64,000 nt of DNA from Ricordea florida (GCA_949710005.1 OX453274.1:34417714-34481713), one strand, 5' to 3'; shown: positions 41,212 to 53,100, counted from the stretch's first letter. The notes: generated by a model from the letters alone, not told the origin. Program-made: numbers and translations.

Positions 41212-44200
41212 CGAAACAAGACGTGGTATGACCATATTTCTGGACAGTGTACTTGAAAATGAGGATTGCAAGATGTTATGGGATTTCAGTGTAAGAACAG
41301 ACCATGAGATTGAGGCTAGGAGACCAGATTTATTAATCATCAGCAAAAGAGAGAACAATTGCCAAATTATAGACATGATGCAGCTTTGAATGTAGTATTC
41401 TACGAGTTGGATGACATTCAAGTATATTGGAATGTTCCAATTTATGCAGAGCACCAAGAGGTCAGATCTAACAGAGCCATCATCATCATCATCTACCTAT
41501 TACACCCTGTGGTGCTTAGGCAACAACAAAGGCTCTCCACCTCGACTTATCCTTGGCCAACCTAGTCAGGGAACCCCATGTTTGCCCCATGGCCTTGATC
41601 ACACTCTCAACAATCCCCCTTCCAAGTTGTTCCTGGTCTCTCTCTCTTTCTTCTGCCATCAGGGTCCAGGGAAATGTTGTCTTGGTGGTTGAATCCTTCT
41701 CTCTCCTTAGCACACACCAAATCTATCTCCAACATCTCCTGGTAATGTTGGTGTCAAGATTCTCTTGGTTGCAGCTCTGAAGGAGTTTCTGATTGGAGAT
41801 CTTTTGAGGCCAGAAGATTTGTTGGATCTTGCATAGACATGTGGTGTGCAAGGAGCAAAGCTTGTCTTGGTCCATCTCTGTCATTCGCCAGCATTTGGAT
41901 CTGTACAGGGGTGTAGACAGGATGCAGCTCTGGTAGAGTTTCAGCTTGGTGTTGGTGCTGTATTGCACAGATCTCCAGAAACTGTTCGTGGTCCTGAAAA
42001 CACTCCTGGACTTCAGTGGCTCACAGGTTGCATTATGTGCCCTGTTTGCCTTCCCTAGCCCAGCTTTTAGCATACAGTCATACAGTCATACATTCTGCTT
42101 TGTAATAACAGTAATAACAACGAATAATAATTATTTTTATTCAAGTGTCAAAATGTGATCTAGCCTCCTGTAAAGACAGGCCGGGCTACCTGGAGACACA
42201 TAGCTAATACTGATTACAGATTCCAACAGCATTTAAAAGTGCCATTACTTTTTAAAATTCCTAAAAAAAACATAACAGATAAATCATACAAGGCCACCTT
42301 TAAGTGGCATGTACCTGAATACAACCTTAAACAGGGGGTCTTTGTTTTCTTCACCTAAAATTCAACCCTTTAAATCTTGCCAGTTACAAGGACTAGCAAT
42401 GATGTTGCTTTTTGAAAATTTTATCCAGTGACACTGAATCAATGTTGTAATTTCATAAAAGTTTTTCATTTGGGCCTTACCACTGTTTCCATTTTGTTTT
42501 CTTCATGCTGCCTATTGGCATTTTAATATGCAAACTGGTATGGATACTTTCCTTTTCAAGCTCACTATAAATCAATAATTTATGCTACAAAATAAATTCT
42601 TACCAAGACATAACTTCCTGGAGCAATCTTTAGTGGATTGTACATAAGTGCTGAAGTCAGTCAATTCTTTAAACTTTGTTGAGCTCAAGATCTTTGACAG
42701 TTCAGCCAGTGCACTCTCTTTGAAAGAAGCTGAAATCTTAATCAACAAACAGTTTTTACCTTCAGAATCTAATTGAACATTACCAGCATTTTGAATTCAT
42801 CAGTAAAACATTTTCTGATCAATAAATTGATATGGATTTATCTCTACAATTATTTTTAAACCACTTTGTACATCACAGAAAAAAACAGAATTTGTTACTT
42901 AAACTTCCCTTTAACTAGCCTGCACAACAGGTGTGATTTTTTGCATATTTCAGACGAACAGAGGCAAAAACAAGTTGCATGAAGACAAGTCGTGCACGAG
43001 GGGCAACCACCCTTCGCGCTCGCCTCATTTACGGCTCAGACTGTTCCCCTGAAATATGCAAAAAAATCACACCTGTTGTGCAGGCTACCATTCAACTAGA
43101 CAGGGAATGCCACTGCAGGTATATTTTTGGTCATGTAACCTTGATTACAATCAAATGTACACTGAGCATGATACAATTTTAGTAGTTGTGCCCTGCTCAG
43201 GATACAACTGCACATGATCAAACCATGTTCAGGAAACATCAGGACTCTAGGGAAACAAAACTAACTGTTTCCCTCAGGACCTGACATTATGTGTATTCAA
43301 TTTGACAAATGCTAGGTATAGGAAAACCTCTATACTTAAAGGCTGCACCTTTGGTTGAAGCAGTGTCTTTGATGACATACTGTCATTTTCCTTCGTTTTC
43401 TTGCAGTCTTGAAGGTGCCTACCATGAGTGTTTTCAGTAGAATGTTTTTGGTCTTCATGCATTGTAGGTGGAGGGATGTCAAAAGAGTTTGATTCCACTA
43501 TCCTTCCTTCTTTATCTATTTCAGTTACAACAAAATCTTGGCAGCTTTGATAAATTAAGGTCAGAAGATTACAGATATTTTTACTTTATACCACAAATGG
43601 CATCAACCTTTCCACCAAAATTTGGATTTTAATCTCAGCTATCAAAAATTAGTCTGGTTCATACAGAGCTTATTAGAATGACTCCCGCTTTAAACAATAA
43701 CCAAAATTAATGTTAATGCCTTAGTTAACCTTGGATTAGATCTATTCTGCTGTCAAAGTACTCAGTCCTGTACTATAACAGGCAAGGCCTCACAAATCTT
43801 TGCATAATTAAGTGATGGTTCGTTAAATGTTTTACTTTTTAAGTTTTACTTTTTGAAAAGTGCAGTAAGAAATAAGGGTGATGCATAAAGGACACGCATT
43901 CAAACTTGAAACCACTGAAAGCCTTCATTATTTCAAGCACTATATATAGTTTTACGTGGTATGGTTATATCATGACCAAAGGTGGAAGGCAAGTCAAAAA
44001 AGTTTAAAGTAGAAAAAACATACAGCTTGTCCACATTAAAAAAATGGGAGAAAAGTGATTGCTTTAAGAGATTTTGAAAACAGTCAGAGCTTTCTGCCCA
44101 TCAAAATAAGGAAAAATGAATGATACAAATCACATCAGTTTTGGATTAGCTTGAAATGTGAGCTTGGTGTTATTTCCTTAAGTGCTTAAGTTCATTTTTA

Positions 44201-44290
44201 AAGGATCTAATTTAAAGGATACTTCAGTTTGATTTCCCCTGTGAAACCTTTTTGCTCTAAGTTCAAATAACATTCTATTCCAAAAGACAT
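28557..44290 (-). CDS. PUS7L: PUS7L-like pseudouridine synthase (TruD family), 16 exons
   Basis: Exons, all in phase: 44290-44223, 43544-43336, 42729-42604, 40848-40748, 40098-40061, 39763-39676, 39474-39323, 38670-38622, 38196-38063, 37125-36975, 34233-34111, 33261-33191, 32721-32613, 29913-29516, 29388-29341, 28914-28557. They encode about 740 residues. TruD enzymes convert uridine to pseudouridine in tRNA and mRNA. Diagnostic segments: [12 protein letters not shown] near the N-terminus, [12 protein letters not shown] (with the presumed catalytic Asp), [40 protein letters not shown] and the C-terminal [11 protein letters not shown]. Closer to PUS7L than PUS7 by my reading (GFTGEIK start, VPGAYRKL). 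The 38-bp exon at 40098 is supported only by splice phase. Introns carry SINEs, LINE fragments and MITEs. It starts about 160 bp from HINFP, divergently. Confidence 0.88.
29944..30149. repeat. AAC/AAT trinucleotide microsatellite
   Basis: Imperfect runs of AAT and AAC triplets in an intron of the PUS7L-like gene. A second tract at 30543-30826 lies on the far side of a palindromic element. Confidence 0.95.
30150..30301. repeat. Palindromic MITE between two microsatellite tracts
   Basis: Arms begin TAATGGTAATAGGACTGAGT and end with the complement near TTATTACCAATTA; the inner arms pair around a short GC-rich loop (GACCGCGTAGCGG). Diverged relatives lie at 32376-32476 and 34449-34560 in the same gene. 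Confidence 0.7.
30543..30826. repeat. AAC/AAT trinucleotide microsatellite
   Basis: Second long AAT/AAC tract. Open frames of poly-Asn or poly-Leu across it are meaningless. Confidence 0.95.
31226..32112 (-). pseudogene. 3' fragment of a non-LTR retrotransposon, frameshifted
   Basis: A minus-strand frame contains a Cys/His cluster ([20 protein letters not shown], then [13 protein letters not shown]) followed by [18 protein letters not shown]. After a frame change the homologous sequence continues as [10 protein letters not shown] to about 31226. The C-x-C...H...C cluster followed by a D-x-(D/R) motif resembles the restriction-like endonuclease end of some LINE proteins; this is a family guess. 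The shift falls in a run of six T (A on the plus strand, near 31614-31619), probably a one-base indel. The fragment sits in an intron of the PUS7L-like gene. Confidence 0.6.
32376..32476. repeat. Diverged copy of the 30150 palindromic MITE family
   Basis: Shares GGTCTGTAATC, GAGTGATTA and GAGTCCGA with the copy at 30150-30301. Confidence 0.5.
34449..34560. repeat. Diverged copy of the 30150 palindromic MITE family
   Basis: Shares GAGTCCAATTCGGTCTGT and GCGAGTATGAT with the copy at 30150-30301. Confidence 0.5.
34755..34985 (+). repeat. 15-bp minisatellite, about 15 units
   Basis: Tandem units of CGATAACAAAGTGTC with scattered single-base changes. The unit length is a multiple of three, so all frames are open across it (for example repeating SDNKV), but there is no other sign of coding. 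It lies in an intron of the PUS7L-like gene. Confidence 0.95.
36355..36789. mobile_element. hAT-like non-autonomous element with an exon-like insert
   Basis: Ends are CAGGGACGGCAGAGC (left) and GCTCCGCCGTCCCTG (right), inverted copies, flanked by a 5-bp direct repeat GATCA. Inside, a plus-strand stretch at about 36521-36600 is preceded by TCCTACAG and followed by GTAAGC and encodes [20 protein letters not shown] in one frame. It looks like a captured or remnant exon. A truncated relative is at 10383-10508. Confidence 0.65.
37247..37446. repeat. Hairpin MITE with ~95-bp arms
   Basis: A long, nearly perfect inverted repeat (outer ends AACGTCAAAATTTAATAAGG and complement; inner arms GGGATAAAACCCTGTTGC) around a short T/G-run loop. 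It lies in an intron of the PUS7L-like gene. Confidence 0.85.
38876..39090 (-). repeat. tRNA-derived SINE, copy 1
   Basis: On the minus strand the head carries tRNA promoter boxes: TAGCTCAGTTGGTAGAG (A box region) and GAGTTCAAATCTC (B box region). A body follows that is shared with copies at 50966-51285 and 54847-55137 (ACACTCAAGGTCTTAAAATA, then GTTAAAGATCCCAC and GTTGACC). It is not a functional tRNA gene, since it lacks a full cloverleaf 3' end and continues into the SINE body. Confidence 0.8.
41155..41211. repeat. AAT trinucleotide microsatellite
   Basis: Run of AAT triplets with a short interruption, in an intron of the PUS7L-like gene. Confidence 0.9.
41213..41400 (+). pseudogene. Retrotransposon protein fragment with D-x-K-like region
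   Basis: The plus strand reads [19 protein letters not shown] then [20 protein letters not shown] in one frame before a stop. This resembles the endonuclease-like region after the reverse transcriptase in some cnidarian retroelements (RRPD followed by K and IID). It is only a fragment, fused next to a different, oppositely oriented LINE piece. Confidence 0.5.
41510..42075 (-). pseudogene. LINE reverse-transcriptase C-terminal fragment
   Basis: The minus strand encodes [21 protein letters not shown] and [20 protein letters not shown], the region just after the reverse-transcriptase core of a common invertebrate LINE. Remnants of the usual C-terminus ([39 protein letters not shown]) follow in another frame. 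Multiple frame changes make it a pseudogene. Confidence 0.65.
42916..43087. repeat. Hairpin MITE
   Basis: Arms of ~38 bases begin TAGCCTGCACAACAGGTGTG and end with the complement (CACACCTGTTGTGCAGGCTA). It lies in an intron of the PUS7L-like gene. Confidence 0.8.
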
Positions 44291-44451
44291 GTTTTTTGTT
44301 TCGCCAATACTTCTAAACGCTTCAAGTAAGCGTCTTGTAATGCCCATTATATAGACCGCTGAACAGCGAAAACGAGGCGTCTACCCGCGCGAAAACTACA
44401 TGATCCGCGAAGAAACGAACGCAGAGAAATGTGAAAATATTTTTTTTTTCT
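44291..44451. promoter_or_regulatory. Presumed bidirectional promoter, PUS7L-like / HINFP
   Basis: Only 161 bp separate the two divergent start codons, so the 5' untranslated regions and core promoters of both genes must lie here or overlap. It is locally richer in CpG (CGAGG, CGCGCG, CCGCG) than its surroundings and has no obvious TATA box. That fits a CpG-type divergent promoter. Inferred from gene layout. Confidence 0.55.
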
Positions 44452-47296
44452 ATGGCCGAGGACGTACTTGCTTGTGAATGGGGTTCTTGCCAGCAGAAAT
44501 CACCTTGTGGCGAGTTTCACGAGTTTAGAGAACACGTTGAAAGCCATTTGAAAGAAATACTACCTGGCTATTACCGAGGACTGTGTGTTACCCAGATACT
44601 TGAGAACTTCAGTTGTCGTTGGAAGGACTGTGGCTGGGACACGCCGATAGATTCCGGCGATGTCATCCGCCATGTTTTCTTCCACGCCTTTCATACTAAA
44701 CTGAAGCTCGAGGGTTACAAGAAACAACAAGAAAAACATTTAGCATCGTGTACTTTGGATAGTCAAAGCAGGAATCTTCTACCGGATATTCCCGAACCGT
44801 TTCTTTGTGAATGGCTAGAGTGTGGTGTGGAATTTAACTGTCCTTGGGTATTTTATAGACATGTTGACAGTCACGCTTTAGCAGTGGATAAAACTTTTAT
44901 GGAAGTGGGAGAGGGTGGCCGAAAGAAATACTCAGTTGTTTGCCAGTGGGAAGGTGAGAAACGACTTGCGTTGATACAAGTTTGCATAAACCAGTCGTTG
45001 GTAAGCTCAGTTAAGTCAAAGTCTTAGCAACGAAACCAGTTGTCTTATAAATGCTATCCTTTACTGGCGTGTTTTGTTCCGTTGGAAGTGGTGTCCCCTC
45101 ACTAGACACTTAACCCTTTAAGCCCCAATATCAATATTCATTTTCTTGTAACTGTTCTCATATACTTGTTATGGTACAAGTGAGGAGAATTTGCTTAAAT
45201 ATCAATGCAAGTCTTTTTTGCTGATCATTTTTATCATTTTCATAACCTGAATGGTTGATAAACAGTGAATATTGTAATGAGAAATTGGATGCTTGTCACT
45301 AGTGGGACTTAGGGTTAAAGTCACAAACAAAGTGTAACAAGTTTCGGAATGATTTCTGCACAGGTCCCTACTTCATTATGCATGCTGTAGCCATACTGTT
45401 TCATTCTGCGATAACAAGAAATGTTTACATGTGTATTACCCTAAACAATTCATCTGCTGCATGTATAATGAAGTGGGGACCTGTGCGGAAATTTGCCCAA
45501 GTTTCAAATGACACAGTGTACGTACTGTAGGACAGTATTTCAGGGCTGTAGCTGGGGATTTTCAAATGGGAGTCCCACTGTCACACCTAGGTAACCTACC
45601 AGATAGCCATGCTGACATCCAAGCTGTGTTTTGGTTTGGATATCAAGTAGTGAGTAAGGAAGTGGCTGCATAAATGGGTAAAGTTCCTCAAAGCAAAAAA
45701 CAGAAGGAGAGGTGGTAGGAGGATGGAGAAGTGAGAGGTTCACAGGCACCCCAGGACCCCCAATCTCCTCCAGCTATGCCACTGCATTTTCCTTCAGTAT
45801 AGCAGGGCTAAAAATTAACTCCAGTGCTTGGTGGCCAGTCGGGCCAGTTTCATTGAATTCTTAGTGGCCCATCCTAAAGTGACGTAGCCCTCAATTTTTT
45901 CTGAGAGTCACATGGCAATCTCAAAATCAAAATAACGTCTATATGTTGCGAATGTGAATCGCTCATGAAATCACTGTTAACACGGCTCGGAATTTCCATT
46001 TCAAAACTAAAAATTCACTAAAATGGATGATCTTAGAGTCCAGGTAAAGAAATGAAGAGAAAGGTAGTCCAATTAAACTACATATTGAGTTTTAATTTTA
46101 ACTTTGTGCTTTGCATAATTTACATTACAACTTTTCAAAATTCTTTATTAGCATAGTCGCACACCAGGCATTCAAACTTTAACTTTTGGTAGCCCTGGTC
46201 AGTTTTAACTTGCCACTGGTGTGTGACTGCCAATTTTTAGCCCTGGTATAGAAGAAACCATGTCTTTCCCTTTGCAGATAACTTCTTTGGATTTATTTTT
46301 TGACCCAAAGGCTGGTGCTTTTTTCATTCACATGTTTTGCATCTTTTCCTCCAGGCTGTAATTTTATGACTGGAAACCATTACAAACTGAAGGAGCATTG
46401 CAGAAGCCATACAAGAGAGAAGCTGTTTGCATGTAATGTCTGTGGTGGAATGTTTGCCAACAGAACAAAGTTAATAGACCATTTAGTGCGGCAAAATTCT
46501 TCTGGACGTATGTGTTCAGTTATTTTTTAAAATTGAATTTTTTGATTTGTTATTTGCAAAGCCCAGTGATATGTTTTTCTGTTAGAGAATTCCCAGATGA
46601 TTGGTAATGTCAGCTATGGAAGATTTTCCTAGTTTACTTAAACATGTTAAGATGCACAAGGCAGTTGGTGAGATTGTCCAGACTGGCAGTTATGGTGCCA
46701 GGCAGTCTAATCCAAACCATTATAAAAAATTGGTGAAATCCAATTCTTTTTTTGGTAGGAAAACCTGGGATTGTTGATGCTGGCATTCATATTGGGCTTT
46801 CCTTAAGTATAAAAACCAACTTAACCCTTATAATTCTAAGATATAAAGAGAAATTCTCTGTAGTGACTGCCATACACCTTCCGATTAATTTTGTTAGCTC
46901 AGAATTTGGTGTGAGACCAATAGTCCTTGACTTGATAATCTTCCGAGTTCTCAATTCTCATCACCTGTCATCTTGACAATGTATTGATGATTGTAACTTG
47001 TATATTGCTCACTTTTGGGATGAAGAGGTTTGAGTAAACATCTGTGCTTTCTCCTTTTGCAGAGGAGAGTTTCCAGTGTTCTCACTGTCTAAAGCAGTGT
47101 GGTTCAGAGCGGATCCTTAGAGATCACATGCGACATCATGGTGTGTATGTGTAATTAATTTATCCTACCATGGACCTGAGCTGTCGGTGGAAATGTTTAT
47201 TATTATTATTACTGTTCAAATTTCTCAGCTTTGATGTTCACTGGTCATTATTCAATTGAGGGCAAGCTACCACCTGTAACCTCAGGCCTCAAGAAC

Positions 47297-47355
<59 letters not shown>

Positions 47356-50300
47356 CATTATTGTTCAAATTTCTCAACTTTGATGTTCACTGGTCATTAT
47401 TCAATTGAGGGCAGGCTACCACCTGTAGCCTCAGGCCTCAAGAACTTTTCTGAAGATTCTTACAGTTTCAAGCAATGCCACTTTCTGCAGCAATTCCTTT
47501 CTTACAATTACTCCTATTTTCTGAAGACTTCTTTGTATGTTCTTCGTCACCATACCCAAAGCCCTGGGCAACCATTACATGCATTAAAGTAACATTTACA
47601 TGTACATGCCATAACTTAGCAACTTCTTTTCTTTAATCCTGGTACTTTTCCAACTTTTTCTTTTTTCTCTATGTGGGCATCCCCGGGTATCGCTGTGTCA
47701 ATTATATGACACCGTCCTTGCTGCTTATCCAAAAACACTGTTAGGTCGACAAATTATTATTATTAGTAATTATTATCAGGGTTGTCACTAAGATTTCAAG
47801 TTGCCGGGTAATTGTTGTTAGTAGCCGGGGAAGCGGTCATGTCCCCCCTTCCCCCCCCCCCCCCCCACACACACACACACACACACACACAACACGTTTT
47901 GGTTTAATTTAAGGATGAAAGTAGCCGGGGGTTAGGCTCCGAGTAGCCGGGGAAAAATCCCCGGCCCCCGGCCCTTAGTGACAACCCTGTTATTATTGTT
48001 CAAATTTCTCATCTTTAATATTCACTGGTCCTCAAATTCCACCAGGAGATTTCATTGATGACTGCCACTTTAACTTTAGCCAAGCGTGTGTCTGCTAATT
48101 TTAGAAAGTGAGTAATGGTGTTGACCTTGACCCTTTAAATTGGTATTTTAAGATTTTATTATCACATTGACAATTTTATTTTCATAGTTGTACATAAATA
48201 TTTTAGTTGTTTTATGAATAAAGTTTATTATTAGTATTATTATTATTATTACTGCAGAAACCATTTTGTATTGTGTTACAGGAATTTCTCAGTATCTTCT
48301 CAAACTCTTGTAAATCTTTTTTGGTGATGAAATCATCCTAAACACCGGAAAAGGGCATGAAAAATATGCAATGTCCATAGTGCTAATTTTTATATCTTTG
48401 TTGCAGTGAACAATGTGAAATGCCAATTTTGTGATATGACATGCCCTAACCCTTCTGCCCTCAAGCAACATGTAAAGTTTAGACACTCTGAAGAACGGCC
48501 TTACAAATGTGATGTTTGTGACTACACGTAAGTATGCACTAATAAAATGCTAGAAGTCCATGGCTAATGATGGACCCCTGCTTAAACACAGTTTTTTTGC
48601 CTTTCATTTTTTCTTGGCCTGCAATATGAAATTGCCATAGTTTTAAAAAAATTAACATGGAATTAAACTTGATTTTGCTCAAGCCATAAATAAACCACGC
48701 AGATATACCCCATTATGGAAATTAATCTGAAACAAAGGAAAATAACAAATCAAACTAGTTTGATCTGAATTTCATTTAAACCTACAGCATATATTCTGGA
48801 GGCCTAGTTTTTTTATCTCTGTTGTCATTTTTATCACTGTAATTTTATCTATTGTAAATTTTTTAACATCAGTTAGCTTATTTTAATTTTTTTCTGTTGA
48901 CATAACAGATGAAAAACCACTCTGGGAAAATGCTGTTATTAAACCTTTCATTGTCATTGTCACCATCATCATCATCATCATTATTATTATTGCATGCAGA
49001 CAAGCCCTCAGGCTCAACAAAAAACTTATCCCAATTTCTGTAGCATGAAGCACTTAACAGATCTCTTGGTAGTCTATGACAGTTAACCCAGCAGTACCCA
49101 TGTAGGTACCCAGCGGGAGCAACAGTGTGAAATATTTTTGTGTAACACCAGTGTCGTCATCTGGGTTTGAGCCCTAGAAAACCTGATTTGAAGTCCAACA
49201 TGCTAACCACTACACTAGTGTGCCTACACTTAGATAAGGCCTCCAGAATATATGTTGTAGGTTTAAATGAATTTCAGATCAAAATGGTTCCAAACTAGTT
49301 TGATTTGTTTTCTCCTTTGTTTCAGATTAATTTCCATAATCTTCCAATAATCTGAAACAAAGGAAAAACAAATCAAACTAGTTCGGAAACATTTTGGCCT
49401 GAAATTCATTTTAAGCTACAACATATATGTACATGTACTCACCTCGTAACAAAGTGTATTACTGTTTGTCAAGTAATTGGTTAACTCAGACTGTAACTCC
49501 TGGCAAGCACCTTACAGAGGCATGATGACTTAGATTTCTATTTTCAGCTGTAAGATTCTGTCAGATCTGAGACGGCATAGAGAATTTCACAATGCAGTCC
49601 TGTCATACCAGTGTGAAGTAGAAGGTTGTAACTTTAGTGCTAGAGCAATCCAGACTGTCAAGAGACACCACAAAGTCCATCACTTGGTAAGATGTACACC
49701 TCTCAATTGAAGTTTGTTTCTAGAGAGTAACTTGGTTTGTGCTGACCTTTATAAAATACAAGTAGTGTTATAAGTATATGTATATTATGCCGATTGGCTT
49801 GTTACCCATCTTCGTATCAGGTTGTGTGAATACAGCTGTGATACCAAATTAATTTTTTGCCTTTGGTTTTATGAAAGGAATTGAATATGGCTCTAGGGAG
49901 AGTTTGGGAGAATTACGAACTACTTACTATAAGGGTAATACTGAAACCCTCACCTGCAACTTGCATTTACATTAAGTAATGGTTCGGCTAAAATGTAGGC
50001 AGGCCTATGGCAAAACTCATTAAAAAGGTGCAAACAGTTAATTGTTAATTCCATTTAAATCTCCTCGTCTCATTGGCTAATAGCAAAAAACCCCGAAAAA
50101 ACAATGAAAAGAAATTAAAAAAAACGTAATTTTTAGACCTTGTCTTTTCCATATCCTTATTTTCCGTCTCTTGGCCAAATTTGGCTTTTGTTCGCTGCGC
50201 CAATTAGCATCATAAAATTAACTGACTCTATTGCCGAGCGCTATTGTTTTTCTGCCTGCTTCTTAGCCTGACCATTACTTAACTTCAAAATTCTCTCAAA

Positions 50301-51883
50301 GTCCCTCACATGTTTGCAGTACCTTAAACAAACATGTATGCCATATTCTATTATCAGAGTTGATTTACTGTTTAAGAAAAGGCCACCTTTTAATAGGTTC
50401 TCAGTTTATTTTCAACTCAGAAAAAATAACTACCAGTTGAGTTTACTGTTCCTAAATTTGCTTACAAAGTGCTGTGGTTTTCAATCTTTTATTGCACTAG
50501 GGTGTTGACTTAGCAAGATATGAGTGCCATGTTTGTGGACAGCGGTATACACGAGGTTCTGGACTCACCAGCCATCTTAAAAAGAAGCATAAGTTTAGCT
50601 GGCCTGCTGGTCATCCAAGATTTAGGTTTGTGGACGTAAGAGTTTTGTGGTTTAACTATTTACAGTGTGAGCACTTGAACCACAGTCACCCAAACAGATT
50701 TTCATACAAATTATACGATAAAATAAAATACAATCAGTGTTCTCCTTTTATTTCAGCACAACAGGTAATAGAGTTTTTCAAACTGGTAAAACACTCGCGT
50801 AGCTGTTGAATTGTCAAGAATTTCAGGCCATTTTAGGCGGAAAATTTTACCAGTTACCGCCTGAAAAGGAGAACACTGATACAATACAATACTTTATTTT
50901 ACAATACTCTATTTATACATGTGACACCAAGGAGCCCTCGTTAGAGCTTGTTAATATGTGTACGTGTGCATGACATGAAACCAGAGGTGGAGATAGACCA
51001 CCACACTGGGAACTACGTCCCCTGCTATTTTTGAACAGTGTGTGGGTTCTTTAACGTCCCAGAGATTATAAGGAACAAGTATAGTGAGAGGGACCTACAA
51101 TTTATCATCCTTATCCGAGAAGACTAGAAAGTCTAGCCGTTTGCGAATGTCATTACAGAGGCAGCACTTTTTCCTCAATTATATTTAAGTCCCCGAGTGT
51201 TGGTCCTGCTGGGGTTTGAACAGCAACCTCCTGCACAGTAGTCCAGTGGTCTACCAACTGAACTAACTGATCAGCTGTTATCTTATATGGAGAATCTCTA
51301 CTTGTGTTTTATATTTTGCTTAAAATGCACATAATTTGGTATATAACTGTACAAAACATATGAGCATTCTGTTTCGAAAGGGAGGATCAGATAGAAAGCT
51401 TCCTGTGTCATTACTTTGTACATTGCTGTTCAATTTTACAGGTACAGAGAATGTGAAGATGGGATATGTCGTCTACAAACTGTACGTTTCGAGAGTGTTA
51501 ACTTGTCGCAGCAGATGTCAGAGCAGGAGTTTGAAGAAAACAGTGACATGAATGTTGACAACTCCCCTTTAGAGTACAGCGAATCTCCCTCAACATCAGT
51601 GGGATCGCCTGCAGCATCTGCAGATGGCTCACCTTCAGAAGTTGAAGCCCAAAATGCTGATACAAGGAGGAGGGAGGACCAGTATCAAGATCTTCTCCAG
51701 CAATACGAATGGCATGAGCAGAATGTTGCCAGTAGGCAAGATGGTGGAGGGCCCATAATGAGAGGAAGACAACGAGTTGAACACAGCCACCCTTATGAGA
51801 GAGCTGCATCCCCTGAGATAGATCTGCCACAAGCCTTGTTGGATTTACAGGATGCAGCAATAAGACTAGCAAGTGGACAGTAG
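44452..51883 (+). CDS. HINFP: HINFP, histone H4 transcription factor, seven exons
   Basis: Exons 44452-44953, 46355-46507, 47063-47140, 48407-48527, 49548-49686, 50501-50625 and 51442-51883 all join in phase and encode 519 residues, close to the vertebrate protein. HINFP is a nuclear C2H2 zinc-finger protein that activates histone H4 genes at the G1/S transition. Fingers run from CEWGSC near the start, through [42 protein letters not shown] and CDVCDYTC to [14 protein letters not shown]. The conserved [14 protein letters not shown] block follows the last finger, as in other HINFP proteins. The C-terminal ~120 residues are acidic and Ser-rich. The ATG at 44452 is the first that gives the [10 protein letters not shown] start. 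The gene shares a promoter region with the divergent PUS7L-like gene. Confidence 0.95.
45114..45314. mobile_element. PiggyBac-type MITE, 201 bp
   Basis: Flanked by TTAA on both sides (45110-45113 and 45315-45318). Ends are CCCTTTAAGCCCC (left) and the complement of ACTTAGGG (right). The body is about 80% alike to 54173-54370. It lies in intron 1 of HINFP. Confidence 0.75.
45353..45491. repeat. Hairpin repeat
   Basis: Arms TTCTGCACAGGTCCCTACTT and complement (GGGGACCTGTGCGGAA) with CATTATGCATGC inside. It lies in intron 1 of HINFP. Confidence 0.65.
47212..47446. repeat. 85-bp direct duplication around an ATT microsatellite
   Basis: Segments 47212-47297 and 47361-47446 are nearly identical (both contain TTTGATGTTCACTGGTCATT and CAGGCCTCAAGAACTTT). 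They are separated by ~20 ATT triplets. A shorter third copy starts near 47998. All lie in an intron of HINFP. Confidence 0.8.
47777..47989. mobile_element. Short hAT-like MITE, copy 1
   Basis: Ends CAGGGTTGTCACTAAG and the complement of TTAGTGACAACCCTG; TTATTAT lies on both sides (low complexity, so the duplication is uncertain). The centre is C-rich followed by a CA repeat. A second copy is at 62360-62577. Confidence 0.8.
48708..49345. repeat. Inverted repeat pair, MITE-like, with a third partial arm
   Basis: 48708-48808 and 49228-49345 are inverted copies (shared TAATCTGAAACAAAGGAAAA, AAATCAAACTAGTTTGATC, CAGAATATATGTTG). A third partial arm in the first orientation follows at 49347-49430. 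Between the arms is a tRNA-like segment (about 49109-49225; complement TAGTGGTTAGCATG) that may be an older SINE. It lies in intron 4 of HINFP. Confidence 0.65.
50966..51285 (-). repeat. tRNA-derived SINE, copy 2
   Basis: Minus-strand copy with a degenerate tRNA head (TTAGTTCAGTTGGTAGACCA) and the shared body (GTTAAAGAACCCACAC, then GTAGTTCCCAGTGTGGTGG). An extra ~70 bases are present compared with copy 1. It lies in the last intron of HINFP. Confidence 0.7.
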
Positions 51884-52763
51884 ATTTTACAAAGAAACAG
51901 GTGCTTTGTAATATTCCTGGTCTCTGCAGTATGCAAAATTTCATTGCCATTAAAACAATTTTGGGACAAAGATTTTTTTACCAAATAATTTCTATTTTGT
52001 TATTTAATTTTCTTCTTGACAAGGCTATGCGTGAACATATCAAAGAACAGACTTTATTATAACTTTGACCTGGGTTAACATTTAATGTTAAACCAAACCA
52101 AAAATTTAAATGAGTCAACATATAATGAGGATTTTGAGGACTTGAAGGAAAAATTTAATTTATTACAACAAAACTTTCGTCTAGAGCTGAACATGTTACA
52201 GTATATTGCACTGTTCCTTCTGGCTGACCTAAGTTGAAAACAGAAGAGTTTATTGCAGTATTAGGCAGCAATGCTGTTGCTTCATTTTCACAAAAAACCC
52301 CTCCACTTTTTTTACTGTCTGGAAAGGAAACAGCAGTGAACAGCCATGCAGGCTATTTCAGTATGAGCTGAAGGCCTTTCAGTTATACATGTAACTGCAC
52401 TCAACCCTTAGTAATAAATTGTTTTTAAATAGGGAGAATTAAAGTTCAATCAAGAAATCATGAAAAATTTAAGGAAGCCTCAAGTATAGAAATGTAATCC
52501 TGTCTTAACCCAAGTTATTTCAAAGCTGATTTGTGTTACGGTTTAACTACTCAAACCAAGGCCACACAAACAAATTTTCGTACAAAATTAATTATCCAAT
52601 CACAGTTGAGTACCTAAACAGTAGAATCTCTGCTTTGCTTAAAATGCACATAATTTGCTCTATAACTGTACAAAACATCAAGATCGAAAAAGAATTATCT
52701 TATTCAGTAGAAACTCGCCACAAATCTGTTGTTCAGCGTCAAAAACAGACATTCAAAATTTGC

Positions 52764-52901
52764 GGATCAATATCAGTTTCTGGGCAACCGTGCACCTACC
52801 CCTCCCCTAAACCAACATTAACGCTAACTTTTTAACTCATTATAACTTGTTGGATTAGGGGAGGGGTAGGTGCACGGTTGCCCAGAAACTGATATTGATC
52901 C
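52764..52901. repeat. Hairpin MITE
   Basis: Arms of ~48 bases, outer ends GGATCAATATCAGTTTCTGG and complement, inner arms with ACCTACCCCTCCCCTAA. It resembles a repeat widespread in marine invertebrate genomes. Confidence 0.8.
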
Positions 52902-53100
52902 AAATGTGTTTGGGTGACCTTGATTTGAGCAGTTGCACTGTAATTCATGGACCGTCATCAACAACAAATTTTTTTGCCTTTAACTTTTAATGCAACCTGG
53001 CACTGGAAAGGAAGGCTGCAAAATAAGGCTGCAACTGACAAATGCTTTCTACCAAATTTTTGGAAATGCCCACCTCTTTACCCTCTTAACGTACATTCCT

